A stretch of DNA of 64,000 nucleotides from Pedobacter panaciterrae (GTDB lineage Bacteria; Bacteroidota; Bacteroidia; Sphingobacteriales; Sphingobacteriaceae). A model generated the notes under the pieces. That model was given only the letters and a program-made list of their open reading frames with translations. It made no database searches and was not told the origin of the DNA. The position numbers and the translations under genes are program-made. Positions 55,488 through 64,000 of this stretch are shown in pieces. The stretch is from contig NZ_JABMKW010000016.1 of NCBI RefSeq assembly GCF_013204795.1, positions 744,001 to 808,000 of the forward strand, in the 5' to 3' direction. Position 1 is the stretch's first letter, and each line of letters starts with the position of its first letter.

Positions 55488-56144
55488 ATGAAAAATATGA
55501 AAAAAACCTTACTGGCGATTACGCTAATGCTGAGTTTCAGCGAAATCAGTGCCCAGAGTCTGGAGAAAATGAATTGGTATAATGAACCGGAACGATGGCA
55601 GATCAAAGACGGCAGCTTAATTATGCAGGTAACACCCAAAACTGATTATTGGCGAATATCACATTATGGTTTCACGGTTGACGATGCGCCTTTTTATTAT
55701 AGCACTTACGGTGGCGAGTTTGAAACAAAGGTAAAGTTAACAGGTGATTACAAAGCCCGATTCGATCAAATGGGACTTATGATTCGTATTGATCAAAAAA
55801 ACTATATTAAAACCGGGGTTGAATTTGTGGATGGTAAATTTAATATCAGTACAGTGGTGACCAATGAAAAGAGTGATTGGAGCGTGACCACACTTAACAA
55901 GATACCTCCTTTTATTTGGATTAAGGCATTACGGAGATTGGATGCTATCGAGATTTATTATTCTTTTGATGATAAAAACTATATCATGACCCGCAATGCT
56001 CCGTTACAGGACAATACTCCTGTTATGGTTGGCCTTTTGGCTGCCTCTCCTGATGGAAATGGCTTTGAGGCCCGGTTTGAAAATTTCTCTGTAAAACATC
56101 TTCCCGATCAACGACGCGCAGAGTGGCTTAAACAACATCAATAA
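55488..56144 (+). CDS. Exported DUF1349-family protein
   Basis: The 218-aa protein has a Sec signal peptide (to about SEISAQ) and a concanavalin-like beta-sandwich of the DUF1349 family. Hallmarks are WQIKDGSLIMQVTPKTDYW, DQMGLMIRIDQKNYIKTGVEF and the closing FEARFENFSV. Members are often described as sugar-related or regulatory ('regulation of enolase') domains, without known activity. It is divergent from the LuxR-type regulator and convergent with an unknown gene 20 bp after its stop. A second in-frame ATG at 55497 would shorten it by three residues. Confidence 0.85.
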   Translation: MKNMKKTLLAITLMLSFSEISAQSLEKMNWYNEPERWQIKDGSLIMQVTPKTDYWRISHYGFTVDDAPFYYSTYGGEFETKVKLTGDYKARFDQMGLMIRIDQKNYIKTGVEFVDGKFNISTVVTNEKSDWSVTTLNKIPPFIWIKALRRLDAIEIYYSFDDKNYIMTRNAPLQDNTPVMVGLLAASPDGNGFEARFENFSVKHLPDQRRAEWLKQHQ

Positions 56145-56164
56145 CCTTACTTTAAAATGAGAAA

Positions 56165-56902
56165 CTAAAACTTAATCAGTAATTCTTCAATAATCAGTTT
56201 ATCATTGTTGTAGTATTCAAAGAACCACTTCCCGTCTTTTTTTAGTACCATACCTTTGTGCTGACTACCCTCGGCAATAAAACAATTCTCAACAGAAGTT
56301 TTAAATAGGGTCAGCATTTTTTTCGGTGTGGTATCGACCAACTGAAAACCAGTTGTCGTTACCTGGGCATATAGTGTACCTGATGGCTCGGTAGTTTCAG
56401 CCCCTGCTGCCTGTTGATTTGCCGGCGCAGCAACGACCTCGGGTGCTTTTACACTTTCAGCCATCTGGACATCACCTGAAAAAGCATAGGGAAGTTCATT
56501 GAAAGAAATAAAGGCGTTTTGTAAGGCCTCCTGATAAGCCGCAGTAAAATCCTTTTCCTTACTTTTACCTTCCTCGCCCTTGAAAACTACGTTACCCTGA
56601 CAGTCTTTTAATATCAGCGTAAGTCTGGTGGTAAACATTCCTTTTTTTTCTGTAAGATCTGCAGTCATTGCCTTACATTTGTTAGCGGCGATTTCCACCG
56701 GCAAATTTTCATTATCAAAATAAACCGTAAACCCTTTTTCTTCCAACAACTTCCTGGTCAGGTTGTTCAGACCATACTTGTTCACTTCTTTAAAGAAACT
56801 GAATTGCTCAGGCACCAGTATGTATTTGTAGTTATTGATCGTGTTTTGTGTATACCCCGACAGCGCGGTGAATAATAAGAGTAGTAAAAGGTATCTTTTC
56901 AT
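56165..56902 (-). CDS. Exported protein of unknown function
   Basis: The 245-aa protein has a signal peptide (MKRYLLLLLLFTALSGYTQ, cleaved after Gln19). No family is recognised. It is rich in beta strands, with LVPEQFSFFKEVNKYGLNN and a lipoprotein-free N-terminus, and has an Ala/Gln/Pro-rich linker (about 155-185) before a C-terminal KDGKWFFEYYNNDKLIIEELLIKF-like sheet. I chose the ATG at 56902, because the upstream start at 56953 would place 17 residues before a clear signal peptide. Located between convergent and tandem neighbours, it has no operon partner. Periplasmic or surface location is inferred. Confidence 0.6.
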   Translation of the reverse strand: MKRYLLLLLLFTALSGYTQNTINNYKYILVPEQFSFFKEVNKYGLNNLTRKLLEEKGFTVYFDNENLPVEIAANKCKAMTADLTEKKGMFTTRLTLILKDCQGNVVFKGEEGKSKEKDFTAAYQEALQNAFISFNELPYAFSGDVQMAESVKAPEVVAAPANQQAAGAETTEPSGTLYAQVTTTGFQLVDTTPKKMLTLFKTSVENCFIAEGSQHKGMVLKKDGKWFFEYYNNDKLIIEELLIKF

Positions 56903-56981
56903 CCTGCAAAATTCTAAGATTGTAAAGATAAGGTATTGGCTTGGTGCTTTCAAACGGTTGAATCTCGACTGTATTCTTAAA

Positions 56982-58292
56982 TTATTTTTTTTGCATTATA
57001 ATTTTTTCTGTCTGATGCTTCCCAATATCCCTCCCCTGAATTTGGCCATTTTCAATAGCCGGCCTATAATGAATTCCACCGTAAAGCCTACTGATAGCCG
57101 CTTCTTTAGCCGCCTGATCAAAAGAAGTAAAGCTTCTTATTGGTAATCCATAATCAACCTCTGTATTGTCTTGAAATTTAAAATTATCTCCAAATATTTT
57201 AGTTAGAATATAGGCTGCTGATGTTGAAGCAACACTATGCCCACTTGGGTATTCTGGGAATGGTGGCGTTTGCAGAATTGGCTGCCAATTTTCATCAATA
57301 TTAGAATTTATAAATGTTTCCGGCCGGATATAGTTGCTCCTGTATTTTTCATCCCAACAACTAATAAACGCATCAAACAATGCAATACATGTAGACGTGT
57401 ATGCAAAACTACTTTGTATATAATTAAAAGTTTTCAGTTTGCAGGCAATGCCAGCAATAGAAATCCAATGTGCTCCTGGTGATATCTTTTTCGTTGCATA
57501 ATTCATATGTCCATTTACATTTAAAAAGAAAGGATTGCAATCCCAAAATTTTGCAATGTTTAATTGTTCATCATTTAGGTTTTTACCCGTTAGATAAACC
57601 TCATCGGCAGTTTTGTAAAAGGCACTATTTTTATCCCTACTATAAGCCGGAGGAGGAGAAGGTTTAAATTGATCGGCCGTTTTCATACATAGTGGTCTTA
57701 TTTTATTCCAATAAGGTTCCACTGCCGCCATATAACCAGGTGGAGTAGGTGCCCAACTACCTTCTTTTTTAACAATACTATAACGTCTTAATTTACGTGT
57801 TTCTTTATACTGATCCTGATCAACCCACCTTAATATAGAATCTGACACCTTTTTACCATATAAAATTGAGTTCTGAACTACAATTTCAGGATATCCTTTT
57901 ATTTTATACCACAAAAGGATACTGTTTAAACTATCTAAAGCTACCTGATCGGAGAATACAAGCCGTTTTGCAACCTGCCAATATGCGTAGGTAGCAGCTA
58001 GTGAATAGCTAATTTGTTTGTTGTCGGCGTTTGGAATTCCATTAAAGCCGTTCAATTGCCCTTTTAAGGATTGAAACTGACTATTACTCTTAGCCTGAAT
58101 TTCATATGCGGCAATGTTTGAATAAACAAATATTCTACTCGCAACAGGTGGAGAAAATATATCGCTTACAATAATATCAGAAAGGGCTTTTTGAGATCTG
58201 TGCAGAGGAAAGGGATCATTTTCAATTTTGCTCCACTGCCCATTTGCACCTGTAGAAATACAAAAAATAAATAAAAACAAGTATATCTTCAT
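56982..58292 (-). CDS. Exported PAP2/vanadium-haloperoxidase-like protein
   Basis: The 436-aa protein has a signal peptide ending near GANGQ and a PAP2 core shared by lipid phosphatases and vanadium haloperoxidases. Visible ligands are the K-R motif in KYRSNYIRPET, the PSGHS motif, and the R-H motif in SRLYGGIHYRP. This three-part set binds phosphate or vanadate. The long N-terminal half with paired helices matches the bacterial haloperoxidase group rather than small phosphatases. It should act outside the cytoplasm. It lies 10 bp after the VCBS gene and is the last gene of the redox operon. Confidence 0.85.
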   Translation of the reverse strand: MKIYLFLFIFCISTGANGQWSKIENDPFPLHRSQKALSDIIVSDIFSPPVASRIFVYSNIAAYEIQAKSNSQFQSLKGQLNGFNGIPNADNKQISYSLAATYAYWQVAKRLVFSDQVALDSLNSILLWYKIKGYPEIVVQNSILYGKKVSDSILRWVDQDQYKETRKLRRYSIVKKEGSWAPTPPGYMAAVEPYWNKIRPLCMKTADQFKPSPPPAYSRDKNSAFYKTADEVYLTGKNLNDEQLNIAKFWDCNPFFLNVNGHMNYATKKISPGAHWISIAGIACKLKTFNYIQSSFAYTSTCIALFDAFISCWDEKYRSNYIRPETFINSNIDENWQPILQTPPFPEYPSGHSVASTSAAYILTKIFGDNFKFQDNTEVDYGLPIRSFTSFDQAAKEAAISRLYGGIHYRPAIENGQIQGRDIGKHQTEKIIMQKK

Positions 58293-58302
58293 GCTGTTCG
58301 AT

Positions 58303-61300
58303 TTAATTAGCAGCCTTTAAAAGCTGAACTTTATCATTATTTTTAACGATAATAATTTTTTTGGTTTCTCCTTTAATCTCAATCATATTTCTAACGTCTC
58401 CATCTATATACAGCCCCGAATCGTAAGGAGACATTGGTTTAAAATCACCTTTGCCATTTCCAATTAAAAGTAAACCCAAACCAGCATCTGCCTGACCTAG
58501 CTGAACCCGATAGGGATAAAAATTTCCACTCAAAAGGAGATCATCTTTTCCATCCTTGTTAAAATCATCTACAACTATACCCCATGTTCTGGAAAACTGC
58601 GCTTCGATCGGAAGGGGCTTAATGGTAAACTTCCCGGTTCCATCATTTAACAAAATGGATGTTTCGAGTTGTTTGTAGTAAAATTTCTGACTTTGGTTTA
58701 ACTGCTCCGGTGTAAATAACTTATCTATAGTTATGTCCGAATAGGAACTATAACTTAAAAACCGTTTTTTTAATTGAACCATCTGATCAAGTAGTTCATC
58801 TCTAGATGCCATTGGATAGTTTTCTCCCTGAATGTAGTAACACATAATTGGATCTAATGCGCCATCATTATTAAAATCTGAAGCATAAATGGTCATTGGT
58901 TGCTTACTATTCGCTTTAAATTGATTGTTTAAACCGCAATTCCCTACAACGAAATCAATTGCTCCATCATTGTTCACATCCATTGGTACGATCTTACTCC
59001 ACATACCGTCTGAATTTTCTAAGCCCGAGTCTTTATCATATTTCAAAACCCCATTCTCATTTGTAAACTTCTTTAACGACATCCAGTCTCCGCCAATTAA
59101 CAATTCTGGATATCCATCTTTATTCAAATCCTGCCAACAAGATGTAACAACCATTCCCGCGTACTCCAAATCGGGAGAAAGTTGGCTGGTTACGTCGCTA
59201 AATTTTACTTCCCCTCCTTTTGATTCATTTCGCAGCAAATAGCTTTTACTACATAGCGGGAAAGAGCCCGGTTTACTCATTCCGCCAACAAAAACATCTA
59301 AATCTCCATCCTTATCAAAGTCAACAACGCTAATAGCCTGTTTACTACTCCACATTTTCGGCAATGCGTCTTTAGCTTTGTGAAAAATACCTTTCCCATC
59401 ATTTAGATATAATCGATCCTGATATTCAGGCGCGTTTTCATCATATTCATTTCCACCGCTTACCACCCAAAGATCAGGAGCCCCATCGCCATTTGCATCA
59501 AAAAAAACTGCATTTACATCTTCACTCACTTTGTCTTCATCCCAAGGTTGATTTGGCGAGGGACTAAAGTTTCCTTCTTTATTACCTAAGAATAATTGAC
59601 CTGTCTGTCCAATTGCCCCTCCTATAAAAACATCTTCTATTCCATCTTTATTAACATCTGCCTTGGCTAAAGCAGGGCCGAATTTTGATAGCTGATAAGG
59701 TAAAAGCGTTTCGACTTTAAAGTCTATAAAATCATTCTCATTATGTTTAAATTCTAGTCCCGATTCTAGTGTGTTATCTACAAACAAGGGTTTTGTTTTA
59801 GTAATATTCTCTTTTTTGATTACCGCATCCTTCTGATTGAAAGTTAATGTCCGGTTCGATTGTATATTTTCAATAAAGCTCTCTTTTCCATCAGGCCAAA
59901 TGACCCTAACGGAATTTATTTCAGTATTTTTACCTACACCAAAACAATTTGTTTGACTTACACTAGATTGATAACCACGTACCACATATTTTTCCTGATA
60001 CTGTATGTTATCTTTTGTTTTAACATAAATTTTAGCTCCTATTGCAGCCGTATTTAACCCCGTACCGATAAGCTCAATTTTCAAATAGTTGGGTTTTAGT
60101 AATTCTGAGTTATTTTTATACACCATTACAGGTGAGTTTATATTACAAACAATCAAGTCCAGATCACCGTCATTATCTAAATCAGCATAAGCGGCACCAT
60201 TGGAAACAGAAGGCTCTGAAACTCCCCACTCTGCCGTTTTGTTACTAAAAGTTAAATCATGATTGTTAGAAAAAATATAATTTGAAATTTTGTTTGAGGG
60301 CATTTTTTTTACCAAATCGAAAGTTTGAAACTTTAAATTCCCTTGTTTAAGCGATTCTTTTTGTGCACTGGCAACTGTATATTTTAAGAAATCCATGTCG
60401 GTAAAATCTCTTAAATAACCATTGGATATAAATAAATCTTTCCAGCCATCGTTGTCAAAATCTGCAAATAACGATGCCCAACTCCAATCTGTATTAGAAA
60501 CACCTGCCAACTGACCTATTTCACTAAAGCGCAAGCTACCATCCTGCGCCACACCTTCATTTAAGTGTAGCATATTTCTCATTTGCTGGTTATAATATCC
60601 ACTGTCTAACAATAAGTGATATTGATCGTATTCATCCGGCCCTTTAAGCAGTTTTTGCCTGTGGTTATCTTCTGGCAGCATGTCAAGAGTCAAGATATCC
60701 GGTCTTCCATCATTGTTATAATCGGCAATGTCCGAACCCATTGAATATTTTGAGATGTGTTTAATTGATTTCCGGATACTTTCCGAAAAAGTTCCATTCT
60801 TATTATTGATGTAAAGGCAATCTTGTTCGGTATAGTCACTTGAGGTATAAATATCTGGCCAGCCATCATTGTTTAAATCGCTTACCGCTACACTTAGCCC
60901 AAAATTTAAGGCATTGTTTATAATCCCTGAGGCTAAAGTAACGTCTACAAAATGAGGTTGATTATTTTTAGAATCATTTCTAAATAAACGATTCCCGTAT
61001 TTCATATTTGGGGTAGATCGTACTTTTTTAGTATTTAAAAAAGGCTTATAAGTTTGGTTGGAATGATTTAGCAAAAACATATCTAAATCACCATCATTGT
61101 CATAATCAAAAAAAACCGCCTGGGTAGATTGAGTTCCTATTGCATCAAGACCATAAGTTTCGGCCATGTTTTTAAAAATAGGTATACCTCCTTTAATTCC
61201 CTGATTAATAAACAATTCATTTTTGAGTTTATCATCAGGAAATTTTCCTGAATGACAAACATATATATCAGGCAAACCGTCTCCATTTACATCTGCTATA

Positions 61301-61650
61301 CTTACTCCTGTCGCCCAGGTGCCATTTCCTTTTACACCTGCTTTATTGGTAATATCTTCGAACTTTAAATTACCCTTATTAAGGTATAATTTATAATCTC
61401 CGGCATTTGCCGAAAAAAAAATGTCAGGCAAACCATCACCATTAAAATCCGCTACTCCAACTCCCGACCCGTTATACAAATATTCATAATTCATCACATG
61501 TAATGAATCGGTTTCAATTACCCTATTTACAAAACTGATATTTGTTTCTTTTGCTGGTAGCAAGGAAAATAAAGGCTGTTGCCCATTGGCATTGTTAACA
61601 ACAGCTAGTACTGAGAAGAAAAGTGCAGATAGCCATATCTTTATTTTCAT
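58303..61650 (-). CDS. VCBS/FG-GAP repeat protein with ASPIC/UnbV-type segment
   Basis: The 1,115-aa secreted protein (signal peptide to about NANGQ) is built from beta-propeller repeats. I count fourteen DxDxDG-type calcium loops (for example VADFNGDGLPD, FFDYDNDGDLD, VDDFNKDGKDD). The loops fall in two blocks that flank an ASPIC/UnbV-type segment near residues 515-600 (VRVIWPDGKES). Two propellers joined by this segment resemble CRTAC1/UnbV-type proteins. Such proteins are adhesive or substrate-binding at the cell surface. It sits between the PHM-like gene (54 bp away) and the PAP2-like gene (10 bp). I infer a scaffold or substrate-capture role in the operon. Confidence 0.88.
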   Translation of the reverse strand: MKIKIWLSALFFSVLAVVNNANGQQPLFSLLPAKETNISFVNRVIETDSLHVMNYEYLYNGSGVGVADFNGDGLPDIFFSANAGDYKLYLNKGNLKFEDITNKAGVKGNGTWATGVSIADVNGDGLPDIYVCHSGKFPDDKLKNELFINQGIKGGIPIFKNMAETYGLDAIGTQSTQAVFFDYDNDGDLDMFLLNHSNQTYKPFLNTKKVRSTPNMKYGNRLFRNDSKNNQPHFVDVTLASGIINNALNFGLSVAVSDLNNDGWPDIYTSSDYTEQDCLYINNKNGTFSESIRKSIKHISKYSMGSDIADYNNDGRPDILTLDMLPEDNHRQKLLKGPDEYDQYHLLLDSGYYNQQMRNMLHLNEGVAQDGSLRFSEIGQLAGVSNTDWSWASLFADFDNDGWKDLFISNGYLRDFTDMDFLKYTVASAQKESLKQGNLKFQTFDLVKKMPSNKISNYIFSNNHDLTFSNKTAEWGVSEPSVSNGAAYADLDNDGDLDLIVCNINSPVMVYKNNSELLKPNYLKIELIGTGLNTAAIGAKIYVKTKDNIQYQEKYVVRGYQSSVSQTNCFGVGKNTEINSVRVIWPDGKESFIENIQSNRTLTFNQKDAVIKKENITKTKPLFVDNTLESGLEFKHNENDFIDFKVETLLPYQLSKFGPALAKADVNKDGIEDVFIGGAIGQTGQLFLGNKEGNFSPSPNQPWDEDKVSEDVNAVFFDANGDGAPDLWVVSGGNEYDENAPEYQDRLYLNDGKGIFHKAKDALPKMWSSKQAISVVDFDKDGDLDVFVGGMSKPGSFPLCSKSYLLRNESKGGEVKFSDVTSQLSPDLEYAGMVVTSCWQDLNKDGYPELLIGGDWMSLKKFTNENGVLKYDKDSGLENSDGMWSKIVPMDVNNDGAIDFVVGNCGLNNQFKANSKQPMTIYASDFNNDGALDPIMCYYIQGENYPMASRDELLDQMVQLKKRFLSYSSYSDITIDKLFTPEQLNQSQKFYYKQLETSILLNDGTGKFTIKPLPIEAQFSRTWGIVVDDFNKDGKDDLLLSGNFYPYRVQLGQADAGLGLLLIGNGKGDFKPMSPYDSGLYIDGDVRNMIEIKGETKKIIIVKNNDKVQLLKAAN

Positions 61651-61704
61651 GGTATTTTTTTTTAAATCAACCTAAAGTATTATTACATGGGTAGCTGCAA
61701 ATCT

Positions 61705-63039
61705 TTATTTTAATTCTACTTGTTCGTCATTTTCTTTATAAGGTAAAAATACAAGCAACATGGTCATCATCTCATCGGTTGACTTCATGTCATTGGCCGA
61801 ATAAACGTTTCGAGGCGGACTACTGGGATTGTTAGGGTTACTCTTTGTATTATCATAAGTACCCTCTATGGTTAATACAGAGCCTTTGGGAATTTTTACT
61901 AAACTTTTAAATTGGTAAATTTCTTGCCATCTAAAATCCCAGGATGGGATTGAAACGAGCTGTATTGTGTCTTGCTGAGGCGTTACCGCATATGATTTGA
62001 ATATTTTACCTAAGTAATGCATATGTGGCCAAATGTATAGTAAAGATTGATCTTGCGGTGTTGTGATTTTTAGTTCGAACTTTCTTACGGAATCAGCGGG
62101 GATGAAAAAATAAGGCTCGATAGCGTTTTCGCCTACACCGGCAGAACCTAAGCTAATCACCTCAACTTTTCGTTCTATTGGTGTTTTTTTGAAAAAGAAA
62201 TTTATTCCGGAAATACTTTCTTCGTCTTTCGAAACCGGAGCATAATGTATGGTTAATAAGATGACACCCCGTTTAGGCATAACCCAACCAAAATTATTGG
62301 GATAAGATTCATAAGATGTTCCTGGAATCCATCCACCATAGTAGGTCATTGTTTTTTTAAAAGGAAAGTACTGCGAGTATTTGGTCCTGTCATCCTCTGT
62401 TAAATTTAAAAAATCAGCACCCTGGTTAATTTCAATATCATCTGCTACAGGGTGAATGGCAAAGTTAGCGTGATGTATTACTTTTTTATTGGATGAAAAA
62501 AACTCCATTGCTTCGACGTTATTTTCAGCACCAATGTTAAAAGGAATTTTAAAAACAATAAACCGCTCCTTATTATCGCCAATAACTTTAAATGGTTTAA
62601 TTGTTTGTAAAACAAGATCAGGCTTCCTGGAATACTGGGTCCCTTCAATAAATGTTTTAACTGCAGTTTTTGGCGTTTCGCTGATATTGCCCATTGGCAT
62701 TTTTGCGTCAACCCACTTGGCTATAGTTAGCTTTTCTTCATTCGTTAATGACCTATCATTCTTAAATAATCTGTAATGGTTATCTGGTTTCCATGGCGGC
62801 ATATAACCAGATTGTGTTACCTTTTTAATAAAAGAGCCTCTTTTTGCAACATCCTCATAAGTTAATAAAGAAAATGGAGCAGACTCCCCAGGCCTATGGC
62901 AGGATTGACACTTATTTTGAATAATGGGTGCAACATCTTTATAGTAAGTTATTTTTTGGGCATTTACGTTATTTGCGCAAATGAATAACCCAATTACAAT
63001 GGTAATAATTTTTGAAAGTAGTAAAGATTTTGAGCTCAT
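61705..63039 (-). CDS. Cytochrome c fused to PHM-like dicopper monooxygenase
   Basis: The 444-aa exported protein (signal to about NVNAQ28) has two parts. Residues 30-120 form a mono-haem cytochrome c (C44-Q-S-C47-H48, likely distal ligand M80 in YMPPW). Residues 135-444 resemble the two-domain peptidylglycine alpha-hydroxylating monooxygenase fold. Copper ligands are in PHM order: H189-H190, H265 (LTIHY), H339 and H341 (HMHYLGK), and M424 (STDEM). PHM hydroxylates C-H bonds with O2 and two electrons; here the haem could deliver them. Its ATG overlaps the redoxin stop by one base (TAATG). A GTG at 63060 is the alternative start. Function is inferred from ligands; the fusion may be known to databases. 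Confidence 0.85.
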   Translation of the reverse strand: MSSKSLLLSKIITIVIGLFICANNVNAQKITYYKDVAPIIQNKCQSCHRPGESAPFSLLTYEDVAKRGSFIKKVTQSGYMPPWKPDNHYRLFKNDRSLTNEEKLTIAKWVDAKMPMGNISETPKTAVKTFIEGTQYSRKPDLVLQTIKPFKVIGDNKERFIVFKIPFNIGAENNVEAMEFFSSNKKVIHHANFAIHPVADDIEINQGADFLNLTEDDRTKYSQYFPFKKTMTYYGGWIPGTSYESYPNNFGWVMPKRGVILLTIHYAPVSKDEESISGINFFFKKTPIERKVEVISLGSAGVGENAIEPYFFIPADSVRKFELKITTPQDQSLLYIWPHMHYLGKIFKSYAVTPQQDTIQLVSIPSWDFRWQEIYQFKSLVKIPKGSVLTIEGTYDNTKSNPNNPSSPPRNVYSANDMKSTDEMMTMLLVFLPYKENDEQVELK

Positions 63040-63620
63040 TATATATCGTTGATTAGGCACCCAACAGGAATAGTTTTTTTAAATGTTTGTTTACCATTTA
63101 ACTGGTCTTTTATAGCTTGTTCAAGATATTTCTCAGTAATTACCAAACGTTTTTGTCCTAGCGAGGTAGCCCAGTTATCGATTAGTCCACTATAGGTTAT
63201 TGCCCCCATTTTATTAATTAAAAAAACTTCAGGTGTTGTGGTTGCACCTAAATATTTTGACAATCGTTTCTCTCTGTCAGTTAATAAACTGAAGTTGATC
63301 CCGTATTCATTTTTAAGTTCATTTATTTCTTTTAATGAATAACTGGTACCCGGGATTATACCATAAAAATTGATGCTTTTATTAGCATTTTGAAGCTTTA
63401 TCAAACCCGGTAAATAGTTTTTACACAATGGGCATTCGGGGCTTAAAAAAATAAAGACTACTGCTTTACTTAGATTGACTCGACTTTCTTTACCGCCTAA
63501 ATCAATTAATTTAATCGAATTTATTTTTGCAGGAGAGATCATTTTTTCCTGAGCTTTTATAACAACAGGGAAAATGGCTAAGGAGAGCAAAAAACTTAAT
63601 CGAAAAATAAACGGCCTCAT
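63039..63620 (-). CDS. Exported redoxin (thioredoxin-fold, CxxC)
   Basis: The 193-aa protein has a signal peptide ending near VIKAQ and a thioredoxin/AhpC-TSA fold. The redox pair is C63-P-L-C66 in FLSPECPLCKNYLP, the cis-Pro region is ATTTPEVFLI, and a third Cys sits at the end (PVGC188LI). The CPLC motif and the C-terminal GC-x-I are typical of periplasmic redoxins found beside copper and haem proteins. It could reduce disulfides, or deliver electrons to the haem-copper protein encoded directly after it with a 1-nt overlap. It starts 13 bp after a strong hairpin. Confidence 0.85.
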   Translation of the reverse strand: MRPFIFRLSFLLSLAIFPVVIKAQEKMISPAKINSIKLIDLGGKESRVNLSKAVVFIFLSPECPLCKNYLPGLIKLQNANKSINFYGIIPGTSYSLKEINELKNEYGINFSLLTDREKRLSKYLGATTTPEVFLINKMGAITYSGLIDNWATSLGQKRLVITEKYLEQAIKDQLNGKQTFKKTIPVGCLINDI

Positions 63621-63633
63621 GGTTTTTGATTAA

Positions 63634-63667
63634 AAAAAGCCCTTAATAAAATTATTAAGGGCTTTTT
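63634..63667 (-). terminator. Hairpin between SusD and the redoxin operon
   Basis: Two 16-bp arms (63634-63649 and 63652-63667) are perfectly complementary, with an A/T-rich apex. The left arm, read on the minus strand, ends in a T-run. It fills most of the 57-bp gap between the SusD stop and the redoxin start and likely acts as a terminator or partial attenuator. Confidence 0.85.
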
Positions 63668-63677
63668 AATTTAACAA

Positions 63678-64000
63678 TTATTTTTTATCCCACCAAACAC
63701 GACCAAAGGCATCATTTGGACCGGTTCCAAAATCTGGATTTTTAGCCATTTCTGCCAATGCAGTTTGTTGATTTGCATAATTTAAGTTGGTTGGACTTAA
63801 CAAATCTATACCTGCTCTACGCGCTAAAACTAGCGGTGTCCCATTGGCCTTTAGTTCAGACCATGCCAAAACAGACGTAGTATTAGGAAAACCAGTTCTT
63901 TTCCACCAAGCCCAAGCTTCTAATGGTTGTCTGAAAAGATCCAAATAAGCCTGACAAGCGATTTGATCAGTAGCTTTAGCCGCATCAAATTTAACTCCAG
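63678..64000 (-). CDS. SusD/RagB-family lipoprotein, C-terminal part (cut by window edge)
   Basis: The frame runs open from position 64000 to the stop at 63678, so the N-terminus lies outside the window. The visible 106 residues contain EAWAWWKRTGFPNT, with its WWKRTG core, and end GRVWWDKK, the same ending type as the SusD at 12098. This assigns it to the SusD-like group that ends WWDK. The first ATG-like codon (TTG at 63944) is internal. Its partner SusC is presumably beyond the edge. The following redox operon is separated only by a hairpin. Confidence 0.85.
   Translation of the reverse strand, partial: GVKFDAAKATDQIACQAYLDLFRQPLEAWAWWKRTGFPNTTSVLAWSELKANGTPLVLARRAGIDLLSPTNLNYANQQTALAEMAKNPDFGTGPNDAFGRVWWDKK

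Overview
The window looks like the chromosome of a soil or plant-associated Bacteroidota, most likely Sphingobacteriaceae (Pedobacter-like). The evidence is the AT-rich sequence, TTG / TAnnTTTG-type promoters, SusC/SusD pairs, a FecR anti-sigma factor followed by an STN-domain SusC, many short-lipobox lipoproteins and few Shine-Dalgarno sites. I see no tRNA, rRNA, CRISPR array, insertion sequence or prophage.

Region 1 (about 0.1-7.6 kb) is mixed housekeeping and stress genes: a fatty acid desaturase, a cupin, two unrecognised small genes, a DinB-fold protein, a receiver-only response regulator and a secreted alpha/beta hydrolase. An orphan OmpR-type regulator follows, with two copies of a 19-bp direct repeat just downstream of it, then a universal-stress-like protein and a bestrophin-like channel.

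Region 2 (7.7-18.3 kb) is a small polysaccharide utilisation locus (PUL) of the sigma/anti-sigma type. The minus-strand order is FecR, STN-SusC, SusD, an intact GH18, a GH18 with a destroyed catalytic motif, and a DUF5009 membrane acyltransferase. The only ECF sigma factor is at the far end, on the opposite strand, and its stop codon overlaps that of the acyltransferase by 4 bp. The likely target is a GlcNAc-containing glycan.

Region 3 (18.4-43.05 kb) is a large PUL for a rhamnose-containing glycan. It has two SusC/SusD pairs, two GH78-type and one GH106 alpha-L-rhamnosidase, one GH99/WbsX-like enzyme and three paralogous GH71/99-like enzymes with a C-terminal sugar-binding-like domain. It reads as three transcription units. 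Each starts with the same promoter: an AGTACAGGTTGC block containing the -33 TTG, then exactly 20 nt, then a -7-like box. No regulator is encoded in the PUL. Upstream lies a small helix-turn-helix gene that appears frameshifted.

Region 4 (43.7-51.0 kb) has an Mfa2/FimB-like lipoprotein, a small exported protein and a complete RND efflux operon (adaptor, pump, outer-membrane factor). The pump has Asp-Asn where AcrB-type pumps have Asp-Asp.

Region 5 (51.1-56.9 kb) holds a sulfatase, a soluble PAS histidine kinase, a LuxR-type regulator, a DUF1349 protein and an unknown exported protein.

Region 6 (57.0-64.0 kb) is the most unusual part. Reading leftwards, a SusD (cut by the window edge) is followed by a strong hairpin, then an exported redoxin, a cytochrome c fused to a PHM-like dicopper monooxygenase with every expected copper ligand visible, a 1,115-residue VCBS/FG-GAP protein, and a PAP2/vanadium-haloperoxidase-like protein. 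I infer an extracytoplasmic redox system attached to a glycan-uptake locus.
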